DNA from: Gigaspora margarita
Lineage: Eukaryota; Glomeromycota; Glomeromycetes; Diversisporales; Gigasporaceae
Length of the DNA stretch: 64,000 nucleotides
Assembly: GCA_009809945.1 (NCBI GenBank)
Contig: WTPW01000158.1
Coordinates: 351,168 to 415,167, forward strand
Reading direction: 5' to 3'
Below, piece by piece: positions 36,607-49,690 of this stretch. The notes below the pieces were generated by a model. It saw only the letters and a program-made list of their open reading frames with translations. It searched no databases and was not told the DNA's origin. How positions within the stretch are numbered: position 1 is the stretch's first letter; every line of letters begins with the position of its first letter. Made by a program: the position numbers and the translations under genes.

Positions 36607-37295
36607 TTTGTCACTGACGATGACGAAACCAGGCAACTTCGAATTGACGAATGACGAATGACGAATTCGTGACGAGTAACCGAAACGTGATGAAGCATAA
36701 ATTTTATATGATAAATGTAAGAAAATTTAAAAAAGTTGTTTATTTTTCAAAAGTCATTGAAACTAATTAATGGAAATTTTTTAGTCCATGCGAACTTAAT
36801 ATTTTTTGTTATTATTATATTTATTGTCGTGGCTGAAGCTGGAAATTTTAATTATTTTAATATGAAATTTTCAAAAAATTTTGGGGCCTTTTGGGTTTTT
36901 TTTAGGGTTAGGTTAGGGTTTAGGGTTAATTTTAATAATAAAAGTGTATAAGTGATTTTGGTAGGGTTTATATTTAAAACAAGGTCCCTAATTTCCAGCT
37001 TCAGCCGCGACATTTATTTATTTTTTTTTTTGACACCTGTATCCAATATTACCGACAAAGCTTTATGAAAAATAGCAGTAATTTTGAAAAACTTTAAGAT
37101 TCAAAATGTCCAGAGGTTGTTATAGAGGAGCATATTGAAAGATGCATAGTTGCATTTTTTATATTTTATTGTCAAACTAATGTCGTCAAGAATTTTGCCA
37201 TTCTTCAATCGTCAGTAGTTACGTCATATCATCAAACGAAACAATTGATGAAACCATTTCGTCAGTGCCAAATTGTTTCGTCAGGATCATTACAG
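36607..37295. repeat. TGACGAA word-array element with opposing arms and a nested MITE
   Basis: The left arm (36607-36700) carries TGACGAA words, e.g. ttgacgaatgacgaatgacg. The right arm (37168-37295) carries the same words inverted (TTTCGTCA, ATCGTCA, TCGTCAAG). Between them lies the MITE 36826-37011. The outer ends are not defined. Confidence 0.55.
36826..37011. mobile_element. MITE with TTAGGG-rich core, copy 2
   Basis: 186 bp with TIRs GTCGTGGCTGAAGCTGGAAA and, inverted, GTCGCGGCTGAAGCTGGAAA. Flanked by the 7-bp repeat ATTTATT (36819-36825 and 37012-37018; low complexity). The core holds tttagggttaggttagggtt, an exact run of telomere-like repeats with one-base slips. Clearly related to 23395-23610, including the tail aaaagtgtataagtg. 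Confidence 0.85.
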
Positions 37296-37299
37296 CCAC

Positions 37300-38379
37300 T
37301 CCCCTTATAAATAATAATCTGACCTGGTAAAAACAGTTTTCTTTTTCGTTATAAGAGTTGAAAATTAAATAGTTCAGTATCTCTTAATTTTGTTCAACTT
37401 TTGATTTTTAAATGATAAGCTTCTCCTGATTTTTACTTTCTGCAGCTATTATTTGCCAAATACGCGGACCAAATAATGGGAAATGCAAGAAAACGAATAA
37501 ATATCCAATTTTCTATTTCTGTTAATAATATTAAAATTTAATTCCTTATGGCTCTTTTTTGGAACAATACAATTATTTAAGTTTTGAGTCGTGCAACATA
37601 AGTTGTCGCATTAAAATATGATACGTATCTTATTATTTACGATAATAGGCTGCAATGCAATGCAGTATTTGGGAACGCATCCGGATTTTTTAAATTTAAT
37701 AGATATATTGTAACGTAACCCTAACTATGTAACAATTAAAGTATTTGGAATTGTATAAAGTCCCAAATATAACGCTCCAATGATACTAAATGTTTTAGAT
37801 ATGCTATAAAAAATTTTATATATTGATTAAAGTGATATGTATTTAGCAGTAAAATAATGAAATTCTGAATTGATTAAGACTTCTAGTGCAACAAGTTAAA
37901 AATGGCTTTAAGTCATTTCGAGCAAACATTGATCTTTTAGACAGAAGGATATTATTATATTAGTTGTCTCCGAATTTATTAAAAAATTTTTCTCAATCAT
38001 TTCATAGCAGGCTATAATTTAACTGTAAATCTATCCACATAAATATTCTTCATGAACATAAATAAAATTTACAAGAAAACTTATTTCTATTAAGAAAAAT
38101 ATAAATAGTTAGTGCCTAAAAGGTTATTTCCATTTTCCCACCGGTCTTTTCCCTAACAGGTTATATATCCGACATCACACAAGTGACAATTTACTAGAAA
38201 TATATCTGTAACTAATCAAATGCTGACCCTTAACTTATGTGGTATCGGGTGAATAACCTTTAAGGGAAATGACTGTCGATAGAATAAGAGCAACTGGGTT
38301 AAAATTAATGTTATCATTCTTCTTCGGTTAAAGCGAGTGCCAATTAAAGAAAGGCATACTTAGGAAAAGATTGTTTATA
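37300..38379. other. AT-rich spacer; weak inverted repeat at 38113-38270
   Basis: No gene seen. Around 38113-38270 the words cctaaaaggttattt and aataacctttaaggg form an inverted pair about 155 bp apart, possibly an old MITE; no target duplication. Confidence 0.45.
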
Positions 38380-38802
38380 CAGTGTGCGACACTTAAAGGC
38401 TATATTTGTCCCATTTTTAAAATTTAAAAACTTAAAGCTTTAATTTATTTTAAAAGTTGATTTTAATGTTTTTAATGTTGCTTAAATCTGACTGGCCGGA
38501 TTCCTTTTGATTGAGTAAAAGGGTTTTTAAAATTTTATCATACAAATCCAACCCTATTTGATTGATTGTTTGCTTTAATGTGCCCTATTTTTTGACTTTT
38601 TTATATGTTATCATGTAAAAATACTATATTTTTAAAGCTATATATTTAAAAAAATTTAATATTAATTTGTTAAAAAACGAAAGCAATTAAGTTGTAGCAA
38701 ATTAATTTAGCTACAAATAGCGGCTTCCTTTTATTAGTATCCTTTTTAGATTAAAAGCTATTAGCCTTTAAAGTTTGTGTAGTCTTTAAGTGTCGTACAC
38801 TG
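38380..38802. mobile_element. Tc1/mariner-like MITE (CAGTGTACGACACTTAAAG ends)
   Basis: 423 bp with ends CAGTGTGCGACACTTAAAGG and, inverted, CAGTGTACGACACTTAAAGA, flanked by TA (38378-38379 and 38803-38804). AT-rich with no transposase. End style and TA duplication fit Tc1/mariner. Confidence 0.9.
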
Positions 38803-39040
38803 TACGAACTACGTATACATAATTTTTTACTACATAACTTTTTTAAATAAGACGATACGTTTAAAAATGAAACTCGCGGAAGTAACTGCCAGGAACGGAA
38901 CGTGATTAGTATATAGTTGGATAATTCTATTATAAATGTATTTGACAAATCGGAAAGTTCAGTATTTATTTAAGACTTTTAAAGCGTATAAAGGTGATAC
39001 GATTAACCGTAAAAGTTGTACTTACTAATGATGTCTGACG

Positions 39041-39172
39041 AATGACGAACACTGTCATTGACGAATAACGAACCATGACGAACTGACGATTGACGTGACA
39101 ATTGACGAAAACTGATAAATTGACGAAACCTATGACGAATTGACGAAATCTATGACGAATTTACGAAATTTT
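39041..39172 (+). repeat. TGACGAA word array, single orientation
   Basis: About a dozen TGACGAA or close words in 130 bp, all in one orientation, with variants such as ttgacgaaacctatgacg. Related to the arms at 36607-36700 and 37168-37295, and may be one arm of an incomplete element. Confidence 0.7.
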
Positions 39173-39174
39173 GG

Positions 39175-40240
39175 TGGAGCTTAATGGGTTATATTCATGA
39201 AGTTAAAGTTAATTACCACATTTGGAATGTGCATACACCGCGAATAATACGCATAGACTTTCAATAAAAATTATGAAGTGTTTTAATAAGAATAACAAAA
39301 AATGGAGTTTTAACAGAACATGGCGAGAATGCACAATTAATAACAGCGATATCATTATAGGTTGCATAACAACATTTACATATTAAGATATCCGATCGTA
39401 AATGTTTTTGTGCCAAATTTCCTTTATGGTCATTTCCATATCATCCCTGTTCTTTTAATCATTTCCACATGACCCTTGCATATCATGAACGGATGATCCT
39501 CTTTTTGATCCCTGTCAACCCCTTAAACTGTCTCACCATGATTATCGTTCATCCTTTCTTAAATTATAAATATTTCTGGTTTATCCAGATATTGATGTGA
39601 TGTAGAAATTTAATTGGTGTTTAAGTAAATGATATTAGTAACGTTAAAAGGAAGTTAAACTGATGGATGTATTGGATAGAATTCTAGTTAGCCAATATAT
39701 ATAAAAACCCAATGTATTTACCTTGCTGTATTTCTTCAGGTTCTTTCTGAGTGATCCCTTATTTATAATAAAGTCTTCTGGTGAATTCTTGTTATATCAT
39801 ATTGACTGATTATTGATAATGTTTTTATTGATTTGTTTTCCTTGATTTATTGCTTGGCGATGTTTATTGTAAACTGAGTGATTTATGATCAATTGATTTA
39901 TTGATACATTAATTTATTATTAATAACATTATTTAGTATTGCATATTTCCTTCCCCATTCATTACAACAAAATATTTGTTACCCTTCTAACCTGCATCTC
40001 CTTAGACACATCCTAACTATAAAATTTTAAATTACTTAATTACTATCCTAGAACTATTTTAGCATTGTGGTCTGATCATTATTATCCAATAGTATACTAG
40101 TACATTATTATTATTTTTGCAAGTAGCAAACCAAAAAGAAAATAAATAAGCTAGGAGCATTAAGTAGAAGTTTGGGGTTAGGAAATTAGTATTAGAGATT
40201 ATAGTGATAGATTAATGCTCATCACATATAAAAATTTCAG
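39175..40240. other. Spacer with a promoter-like block
   Basis: No gene. 39695-39790 has a TATA-like atatatataaaaaccc followed by ataataaagtcttc, recalling a promoter/polyadenylation block, but no flanking repeat was found. Confidence 0.4.
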
Positions 40241-40525
40241 GTGCAGGCCAAAATCCTGACAAACAGTATCACAATAGGTCATAATCCTAGCAATAAAATC
40301 CTGACTAAAAAAATCTCAATAATCCCATCAACAAAAAATTATTAACTTATTTTTAGATTTAGGTGAGTGTATAGGTTAGAGTTAGGGTGCGGCCTAGATT
40401 AGAGGTAGGGTATAGGTGATTATATAGGAAGATTGCTCAAGGTAACCTTTTTTTGATTGTCAGGATTTTTTTGCCAGAATTATGACCTGTTAGGATTATG
40501 CTATTGGTTTTTGCCCAAACTCAAA
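40241..40525. mobile_element. Word-array hAT-like MITE (AATCCTGACAA words, TTAGGG-like core)
   Basis: About 285 bp flanked by aatttcag (40233-40240) and aaattcag (40526-40533), an 8-bp duplication with one difference. Both arms consist of 13-16-nt words around AAATCCTGACAA and GGTCATAATCCT, inverted in the right arm (tgtcaggatttttttgcc, ttaggattatg). The core has ggttagagttagggtgcgg and gaggtagggtatagg. Confidence 0.75.
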
Positions 40526-41630
40526 AAATTCAGTTTGTTATTTTTAATTAGCCACCAAGATCAATTTAAACATTTATTTTTACTTTTTTTTATGTTTTTT
40601 CACATGTGTCTGGAATCTTTATTGAGCATAGTCAAATTTGTGCATAATTAGGTGCATACTTATTCAAAAGGCAAAATTTTGGTCATTCTAAATCAGCCCA
40701 ATATAGATTTTAAATATGTGCTAAAAAAAAAAAAAGAAAAAAATAAGTAAAAAACTCAAAAACAAATATGTATTTAAATTGGCCTTGGTGAACTAATTAA
40801 AAATGATGAAAACTGTATTACAAATATATTAAGCACCAATTTGTTGCTATAATTTCTAATATTTATACTCTAATATTAAAATTATATCTTTACACACATA
40901 GTTTATTTATATAAAGTTAATTTTTTGTTTACTAGAAGTGTATAGTTCAATTCGAATTTGTATTCGTCCTGATTCATATTGGATGCTCTAATTTTTATGT
41001 GTTTTGCAAAGATGTACAATAATTTACATTTTTACTAGGAACGTAGTATATAGCTCTACAAATTGAGGAAGTAATATTATTTATAATTTTTGAATACTGA
41101 AGTTAATAGAAAGTTATAAGGTGGTAGTGGCAGCAGAAATGATCTTATTTCTATAATCTCTGAACAATTTAGATCTCAATACATTATAATATTTCAGAAA
41201 GAAAAATTTATGATTGTGTGATTGATATTCTGGTTTTTTTTTTGGATGTATTTTGCTTGGAAATCTGAGACTGAGAATTATTTTTACTTCATTAATCTTT
41301 TAAAATTTATACTTGAACCTTAGTATCACTTGCATTCCTCTCATAATAATAGTCATCATTGCAATAAATAAAATTTCTTTGATTAATCAGTATTCAATAT
41401 TGTATGCACATTCGAAAAGATATCTATATCACTGCTTATTCCACTTTTAGTCTGTTGACTTGAATTATTAATATTAGAGTATAATCATATAATGTATCAA
41501 CTTAGTAAGTAGCTAATATAACAGTTATACTTAATTATGCTTGATCATTACAATATAAATTTCTTATTAACAAAAATTGGCATCTTTTAAAGATTAATTT
41601 TTTTCATAATTATAATCTAAATTTCAAATT
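40526..41630. other. AT-rich spacer, no gene recognised
   Basis: Only short chance ORFs. A long A run lies at 40722-40742. Nothing else with structure is apparent. Confidence 0.5.
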
Positions 41631-41633
41631 TTA

Positions 41634-41861
41634 TTATTGCAGTTTGCATAATTTTGTAAATTTTGAGATTATCTAAAAAAATTGTTCAATTGTTATGTGA
41701 TTACTAGTGATTTCTAATTTCCATAAATAACTTTGATATCGTGATATAAAATTATCATATCCGAGTTGTTTTAAAAAATTCAAGCTCCCTAGTAATTATA
41801 TGATAATCGAGAAATTTTTTGATAATTTGCAAAATCTACAAAATTATATAAACTGCAATAA
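41634..41861. mobile_element. MITE with TTATTGCAGTTT ends
   Basis: 228 bp with inverted ends ttattgcagtttgcataatt and ttattgcagtttatataatt, continuing ttgtaaattttg/ttgtagattttg. Non-coding; target duplication not resolved. Confidence 0.75.
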
Positions 41862-42749
41862 ATGAAAATTAATATACTGTTTTTATCTTTATTATTTGCT
41901 GGCATTCTTTTGAATTTAATCTATAAGTAGAAGTTATCATAAATGTATAACTAAACTTGTCCAAACTTAGAGCTTAGTGCTAAGTGCAAGTCCTCGGCCC
42001 TCTATGTTAGCATAAATCCTTAAAGGTCAGATTTATATTTTATTTCCTTTAAGTGCATGCACAAAAAAATCAAAACCAGATTTGTGGTAATATATCGATA
42101 TACATATGCTATACTTTAATTTGGTAATTTGATTTTATTTATATTACAAGACTTAACCTTAAATATATAAAAATTATTCTTTAATTAGTGTATTTAAAAC
42201 ATGTTATTCAAGTTCATGATTATATCTTATTCTTATTGACCAAATTAGTAGGATCACTAATTAGTATATTTAAAGCAAATTGTAAAAGTTATAACTCTAA
42301 GTGCATGTTCTTGGAACTAGATTTTAATAAGATGCATTTAGAGAGCAATATAAAAAATGCATTGATGGAGGTCATTATATATTTGGGCAGAATTTGAGTA
42401 TGCATTTATAGAGAGTGTGCACTTATAGAAGATGAACTTAGAGAGGTTTTATTGTATTATAAATACTCATTACAAATTTAAATACCATATTTTAAACATA
42501 GAATATTCATTGAAATCTAAGCAAATTAAAAAAAAAAAGACAAAGCAATATTATTAAGTTATAAATATAATCAACATGATTAAGTATATAACTGCATATG
42601 AGTTAGAATCTTACTCTTTTTTCTTTTTAAGAAATGCTATATAAATTAAGCTGCATATTTTGTCATAGCATATCTTGATTTTGATATAGTCAACAAAAAT
42701 TTTGGTATATATTATATAATTATTTATGCAATTTTTAGCTAGAATCTAT
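41862..42749. other. AT-rich spacer with a lone mariner-like end near 42400-42455
   Basis: No gene. The sequence gaacttagagaggttttattg followed by TA at about 42435-42457 resembles the inner-to-outer end of a Tc1/mariner-like element, but I found no partner end. Confidence 0.4.
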
Positions 42750-43391
42750 ACTACAATTTCACCGTCGAATCATCAACCCATTGATCATTTCTTTATGCGT
42801 CATTTTTCTTTCAATTCGTCACTCTGTTGATTATTTTTTATTCGATAATCGTCCTTGTCATTCGCGAACCCGCAAATTTAGCACTGCCGCATTCTTTTTT
42901 GCATTTAACTACGCATTATCTTCATTTCTAGCAATGATCATCTCCAGCATAGATTTGATTTATTTTTTTTAATTTTTTTAAACTACAATTTCACCATCGA
43001 CTCATCAACCCATTGATCATTTCTTTATGCGTCGTTTTTCTTTCATTTCCGTCTCTGTGGATCATTTCTTTATTCGAAAACCATCCATCCTGATATTTTG
43101 TTATTCGCCAACCCGTAAATTTAGCACTGCCGCATTATTTTTGCATTTAATTACGCATAATCTTTATTTCTATCTTCAACACAGATTTTATTTATTTTTA
43201 TTTAAACTTCGACTCATCAACCCATTGATCATTTCTTTATACGATGTTTTTCTTTCAATTTGTCACTCTGTGAATCATTTCTTTATTCACAACCATCCTG
43301 ATAATTTTGTCATTCGCCAACTCGCAAATTTAGCACTGCCACATTCTTTTTGCATTTAACTATGCTTGATCATCTTCAACACAGATTTAAA
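42750..43391. repeat. Three-copy tandem repeat of about 230 bp
   Basis: Copies start near 42751, 42983 and 43204; each has catcaacccattgatcattt, a run like ctttcaattcgtcactctgt, cattcgccaacccgcaaa and tttagcactgccgcattc. The third copy is shorter at its start. The plus-strand ORFs of 63 and 110 codons just read through it. Confidence 0.85.
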
Positions 43392-43439
43392 ACTTTCACT
43401 ATTACTGTAATACCGCACACTTGGTAACGACGTAAATTA

Positions 43440-46400
43440 ACTTAATTTGGCAACATTATGTTTACTAGAATTTTTGACATTGCGATAGAAATCGTGGTAT
43501 TTCATTACAAATTAACTCAACCATAGCTGCGTCAAAAGATAGTGAGTAAGTTCTGTAACAGAATTTTTTATAGTACTTATGATAAAAATTACAATAATTC
43601 TAACGGAAACTAATACAACCTTAGCTGATACTGTGTACTGCCAAAATAGTGAGTAAATTATGTAACAGTTTTTACAGCACTGTACATCATGATAGAAATC
43701 ATTATAGTTTCAATGCAAACTACATGTCATCAGAATAGCAAATTCTGTAGTAGACTTTTTTACAGTAACTCATGATAAAAATCACAATAATTCTAATATG
43801 AACCATCTAAATGTTAACCACATACTGTGCAAATCATCAGAATAGTGAGTAAGTTCTGTAATAATTTTTTATAGCAAAAATTATAATAATTCTGATACAA
43901 ACCCACTCAACCTCATACTATGTGTCATCAGAGTCTGTTGCAGAATTTTTTACATTAACTCATAATATAAATAACTTAACCACATACTGAATGTCACTAA
44001 AATAGCAAGTAAGTTCTATAACAGTATTTTTTACAGCAGCTTATGAAGTAAATCACAATGATTCCAATGCAAACTAATACAACCTTAACCACATTCAGTG
44101 TGTCACCAAAATAGTGAGCAAGTTCTGTAATGATAGAGATCATGATAATTTTAATGCAAGCTAACTCATGGTTTACTAGAATAACAAGTTCTATAACAGA
44201 ATTTTTTACAATAATACATGCTAGAAATCTTGATAATTCTAATATTAATACAAACTTACTCAATCACATATTATATTACCAGAATAGTGAGTAGTTCTAT
44301 AACAGAACATTTTATGTAATTAACTAAACCTTAATTACATACTGTGTGTTACCGGAAAGCAAGTAAGTTCTGTAAATAATTTTTATAGAAATCATGATAG
44401 TGATTATAATAATTCTAATGCAAACTAAACCAATTTTTGTGTATTGTAAAGTAACAAGTTCTATAAGAAAATTTTTACAGTAATTTATGTTAAAATCATG
44501 ATAATTTCAATACAAACTAACTCTGCCTTAACCACTTACTGTGGGATATCATACCCACACCTTCTAAAGTTGCATTATCTTTGTCTTTGGCTTTTTACTG
44601 GTGCTCTTACATCATCAAGTTTAACTCTTTCAGAATACTTCAGCCCATATGGATCTTCTCTTTTATTTTCAAAAACCTTTAGCCATCCCTTGAACTCTCC
44701 AACTTTCTTTATCCATATCATCATAATAGTGAGTAATAGCAAGTTAACTTGAAAAAGAAAAACATGATAAACCCAATACTAAATAAGTTCTATAACAGAA
44801 TTTTTTACTATAACTCATAATAGAAATTATGTCACATAATGTGTGTTACTGGGATTACAAGTAAGTTCTGTAGCAGGATTTTTATGATGATTTACAATAA
44901 AATTACAATAATTTTATACAAACTATACTTAACATTGACCACATATTGCATTTCACTAAAATGTCAAATAAGGCTGTACCAGATTTTTTACAGTAACTTA
45001 GATCAAAAATCATAATTAGTTAAATTTGAATGAAGTCAGTCTTAATCACATACTATAACAGTAAACAAGTCTATATCAGAATCTTTTGCAGTAACTCAAA
45101 ATAAAATAATAATTTCAATAAAACTAACAACATTTTTTGTGTTATTAGAATAGCAACTAATATAATTTTTATAGAACTTATAATAAAAATTGTGATAATT
45201 CTAATATAACCTTAGCCATATCTATATTTTGTAACAAAATTTTTTCAGTTGCATATAATAGAAAATCTAATAATTCTAATAAAAACTAACTCAATCTTAA
45301 TTACATCCTTTGTGTCAATAGAATAGTGCATAAGTTTTGTAACTGAATTTTTTACAGTAACTCACAATGCAAACTATTTTACATACTGTATCACCAGAAT
45401 AGCAAGTAAGTTTATAATAAAATTTTTTACAGAACTCATGATAGAAATTATAATAATTCTAATGTAAACTAACTCAACTCTATCTATATACTGTATTACT
45501 AAAATAGCAAGTTCTATAACAGAATTTTTTACATCAACCCATAATAGAATTCATGATAAACAAATCCCATACTATGTTTTACTGAAATAGCATATGAGTT
45601 CTGTAACAAAATTTTTATAGTAACTTACAATGCAAACTTCCTCAACCTCATTCATATACTGTGTATTATTAGAATAGTAAGTAAGTTCTGTAACAGAATT
45701 ATTATAGTAACTTATAATACAATTGAATTAAACTTTAACTATATACTATATATTGCTGAATATATAGTGAGTAAGATCTGTAATAGAATTTTTTATAGTA
45801 ACTTACAATGCAAACTATCTCAATTTTATCCACATACTGTGCATTACCAGAATAGTGAGCTGATAGAAATCACAATACTTTGCTCAACTTTAATTGCATA
45901 TTATGGCACCAGAATAAGTGAGTTCTGTACAAAATTTTTACAGTTGCTTACATAATAATTTTAATGCAAGATAACTCAAATTTAACTATATACTGTACAG
46001 TGTCATTTGAATAGTCAATAATTTTTATAGCAAAATTTTTTATAGTAATCATAATAATAATCATATTAAAAATTATAATAATTCCAATGCAAATTAACAA
46101 ACTTTTAACTATTATAATAATTCTAATGCAAATTAACAAACTTTTAACTACTATAATATATTACTAGAATAGTAAGTTCTGTAATAAAATGTTTTACAGT
46201 AACACTTAATGCAAACTAGCTTAACCTTAACTGCTGTACATAAAATGTGTTAATGTGATACATAGCAAGTAAGTTCTGCAATAGAACTTTTACATAATTT
46301 TACAATGCAAACTAATTCAACCTTAACTATATACTATATCACTAGAATGGCAAGTTCTGTAACTGAATTTTTTTACAATACTTTATAATATAAACTAACT

Positions 46401-46657
46401 CAACCTTATTTACATGTTATGTATTATAAGGATAGAAATTTGAAACAGAATTTTTACAATATCTCTTAATAGAAATTATGATAATTTGAATAAAATCAAG
46501 GCAACTTTAACTATATTATATCATTAAAATACAGGTAAGTTCTGTATTTTTTAGTAATTATAATATGTACTAATTCAAACTTAACCATATACTGTGTGTT
46601 GCCAGAATAGAAGTTCCTGTAGTAGAATTTTTTACAGTAACTTACATTATAAACTAA
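43440..46657 (+). repeat. Satellite array, forward orientation, main block
   Basis: More than thirty degenerate units with irregular spacing (about 70-115 bp; e.g. ttctgtaa or ttctataa at 43553, 43661, 43855, 44014, 44120 and 44297). Unit order: caaactaactcaaccttaac, cacatactgtgt, accagaatagcaagtaag, ttctgtaacagaatttttta, cagtaactcatgatagaaat, cataataattctaatg. The best kept part is ttctgtaacagaa plus ttacagtaa. No genes. Confidence 0.85.
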
Positions 46658-47282
46658 GGGTGTTCTCAATCAACTCAATTAATTGATTTAATAATGATTA
46701 TAATAATGCTCAAGCATTACAATCAATGTTGTTAACAGAATTAAATACTTGAGTATACTCTTGTTCTTTTGTTCATGATCTTTACTATGCCACCCAAAAC
46801 AACTAAAAATTCTAATAAAAAATTCTATTCAGCTGACTACCAAAGCTTCAACTTTAGTTGCATCAGTTTTTTCTTTTAATGAATATACTAATTTAAATTT
46901 TTTTGTTGAAACAACAATAGAATCAATTTATTGAATCATTTGTGAAAGTTGCTTTATAGTAACAAGAGTAAATTTTTTTTATGTCATTATTATTGTTATT
47001 ATTATATTATTTAAAAGATGTGTTGTATTTGTTATATTTGTATCAAGGCATTGATTATTTGTTTTAAAAGTTTGAGTATTAACAATAAAATGGTAACTTT
47101 TTTGGATCAGATAGAAAATTAGTGAGAATCATTGCTTGAGCAACCTTTATTGATAACAAATTTTTGATGAGTTAGTATCTGTTGATTTATTCATTACAAG
47201 TTAACTCACTTGATTCATTTATTTAATTTCTAACTAATTAATAATTTACTTCTAATCATTGAGTAAGGAGTTTGAGAACTCC
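46658..47282. mobile_element. Harbinger-like element in the satellite (TAA duplication)
   Basis: 625 bp with short inverted ends GGGTGTTCTCAAT and GGAGTTCTCAAAC and flanking TAA (46655-46657 and 47283-47285). Other satellite units give the empty site aaacTAAttc. Inside, an ATG at 46787 opens a 30-codon frame, MPPKTTKNSNKKFYSADYQS and onward, which may be a relic of a transposase start; this is a guess. Confidence 0.65.
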
Positions 47283-47285
47283 TAA

Positions 47286-48400
47286 TTCAAGCTTAACCAC
47301 ATGCTATGGGTTGCTAGAATAGAAGTAAAATTTTTGCAGTAGCTCTTAATAGAAATCAAGATAATTTGAACAAAACAAACTTTATTGCATTACCAAAAAG
47401 CAAGTAAGTTCTGCAACAAAATTTTTATAGTTAATTAAAATAGAAATTATAATAATTTTAATGCCAACTAGCTCAACTTTAATTACATATTGTGCTACTG
47501 GAATAGCAAATTCTGTAACAGAATTTTTTACATTAACTCAAGATAGAAAACATGATAATTCTAATATAAACTAACTCAAACTTAACCTTATACTATATCA
47601 CTGGAATGATAAGCTATATAACAGAATTTTTTACAATACCTATTATAAAATTGCATTATTTCCAATACAAATTAACTTAACTTTAACCATATGCCATGTA
47701 TTTCCAGAATAGCCAGTAAAGAATTTAGATAATAGCTCATAGTGCTCCAAATCACTTCACATCAAATGCGCCAAATTTGGGTATATATAAATGCTTTTTA
47801 GCCAATTATAAGGCGTTATATACTAATTCTGATTGGATAAAAAATTATAAAAAAATTTTTTAAAATTTTTTTTATATTAAACTTCGAAATTTTGAAAACA
47901 TTATAGCTTTAAATACTTATAACTTTAATTTATAAACTTTTTTAAAAATTCTAACCAATAATTTGGGTAGTACTAATGAAAAACAATAGTTTTTATTGGT
48001 TATATCTTTAAAAAATATTTAAAACTTAAGATCTTAAAGATTTATTAAAATATATATAGTTTTTGATAAGAAGTGACTTGGAGCACTATAGTAAACATTA
48101 ACACAATCTTAAAGTTCTATAACAGAATTTTTATAGTAGAAATTGCAATAATTCTAATGAAACCTTAATCACATCTGTATGTTGACAGAATAGCAAAAAC
48201 TTTAATAGCATCTTTTATGGTATAATATTATAGAATTCATAAAACTCTAATGCAAACTAGCTTAGCCATAACTACATTATATATATTACCAGAATAGTGG
48301 TAAGTTTTGTAACAATTTTTTACATTAACACATGATAGAAAACATGATCTTTTATAGTGAAATCATATAATTTCAATTTATACTATATCTCACTACAAAT
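47286..48400 (+). repeat. Satellite array, forward orientation, continued
   Basis: Same units as 43440-46657 (ttctgtaacagaattttttac at 47510-47530, caaactagc, accagaatag). Split by the element at 47742-48086. Confidence 0.8.
47742..48086. mobile_element. TA-flanked MITE with GTGCTCCAA ends
   Basis: About 345 bp with ends GTGCTCCAAATCACTTC and, inverted, GTGCTCCAAGTCACTTC, flanked by TA (47740-47741 and 48087-48088). Very AT-rich interior. TA duplication suggests Tc1/mariner. Confidence 0.75.
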
Positions 48401-49390
48401 TTAATGAATAGGAGGGTGGCACATAAGCACCACCTGTTACACTAGTAAATTCTTAATTTTTCAATCCAAAATAAAAATTTAAAAATAAACTCACTATATT
48501 AAATATTGGCTCAGAGATTTTATTAGCTTAATTTACAGTTGTTATTTTGTTAGCAAAATTTTGATTAATTACTTGGCTTAAATTTTTAATTGTACTGTTT
48601 AGCCAGTCACAATTGAGATTTACTATAAACTAAAATTGATATAGTGCTAGGATTTATTACTTATATACTTATTATTAATAATACCAGTACGTACGATCCC
48701 ATTTCTTGTGTAATATGAAATGTGTGAGGGATGGTTTCTGCTCAACTTTTTGATGTTTGCTATGCTAATTTTTGAAGAATCCTTTTTTAGTGTGGTAATG
48801 GTTTCATTTTTCCAATTCAGGCAGGGGTTATGATGATTCTGACAAAACGAGATAACAACATGTGCATGTGTAATGTATATTGAACGATGGTGTAAGAAAT
48901 ATATTTATCAAAATAATATTAATATGTTGTAATTTACTAATAGTATTGCTAATTAATTATGCGTGATTGATATTGAATTATAATTTTATATAGAGTAATA
49001 ATAAAATAAATATTTTTATTGTGATATATTAAACTGTTTCAGTCCTTGCAGAGAATTACATAATTGATATTTGATAGTTTTTGATTGTTATCAGTTATCA
49101 TTACTGATAAAATGTTTTTGCCACTTTGCCATTTTTGATTTGCTATATCCAAAAACTGTAATAAGACCGTGAGAAAATTTAAAATATAAACAGTTGAATA
49201 ATTGCAAGATATGATTAATGTCATTATAATTCGTAATTGATCTATCACTATGAATTAATAATCAGTTGTCATCTTTTAAAAATAAGCTTTTCTTTGTTAC
49301 GCACACTTTGATTTAAAAAATCAACTAAATCAACTTCTGTTCATTATGCGCACTTTGTATCTTTGAAATAAGATTGAGAAATGGATAACG
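48401..49390. other. AT-rich spacer, no gene recognised
   Basis: No satellite units and no recognisable coding frame; the 69-codon minus-strand ORF at 49039-49248 has no known motif. Confidence 0.5.
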
Positions 49391-49690
49391 TCACATGCTG
49401 TGTATCGCCAGATGGTAAGGTTTATAACAGTAAATCATGATAGAAACCATACTATAATAATTTTGACATGAACAAATTCAACCCTAACCACATAATGTGA
49501 TTATTAGAATAATGAGCAAGTTTTGTATGAGAATTATTTTAGAGTAATTCTTGAAAGAAGCCACAATAATTTTATTGCAAACTCGATCTTAAAATGTATT
49601 ATATGCCAAGTAAGTTTGTAAAAGGATTTTTATAGTAATTTATAATAGAAATTGTGTTAATTTGAAAGCATACCAATTTACTTTTTCATT
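49391..49690 (+). repeat. Satellite remnant, forward orientation
   Basis: Three diverged units (gtatcgccagatggtaagg, agtaaatcatgatagaaacc, aatgagcaagttttgta). Confidence 0.65.

Noticed and set aside
39690-39960. Possible second solo LTR (TATA-like block followed by aataaa)
   Set aside because: No TG...CA ends with matching flanking repeats could be found, so it is left as an unassigned promoter-like block.
41920-42460. Candidate full mariner-like element ending at 42457
   Set aside because: Only one end (GAGGTTTTATTG then TA) was found; no partner upstream.
45767-46139. Short ORFs within the satellite (both strands)
   Set aside because: They read through repeat units, change with every indel, and have no shared codon pattern.
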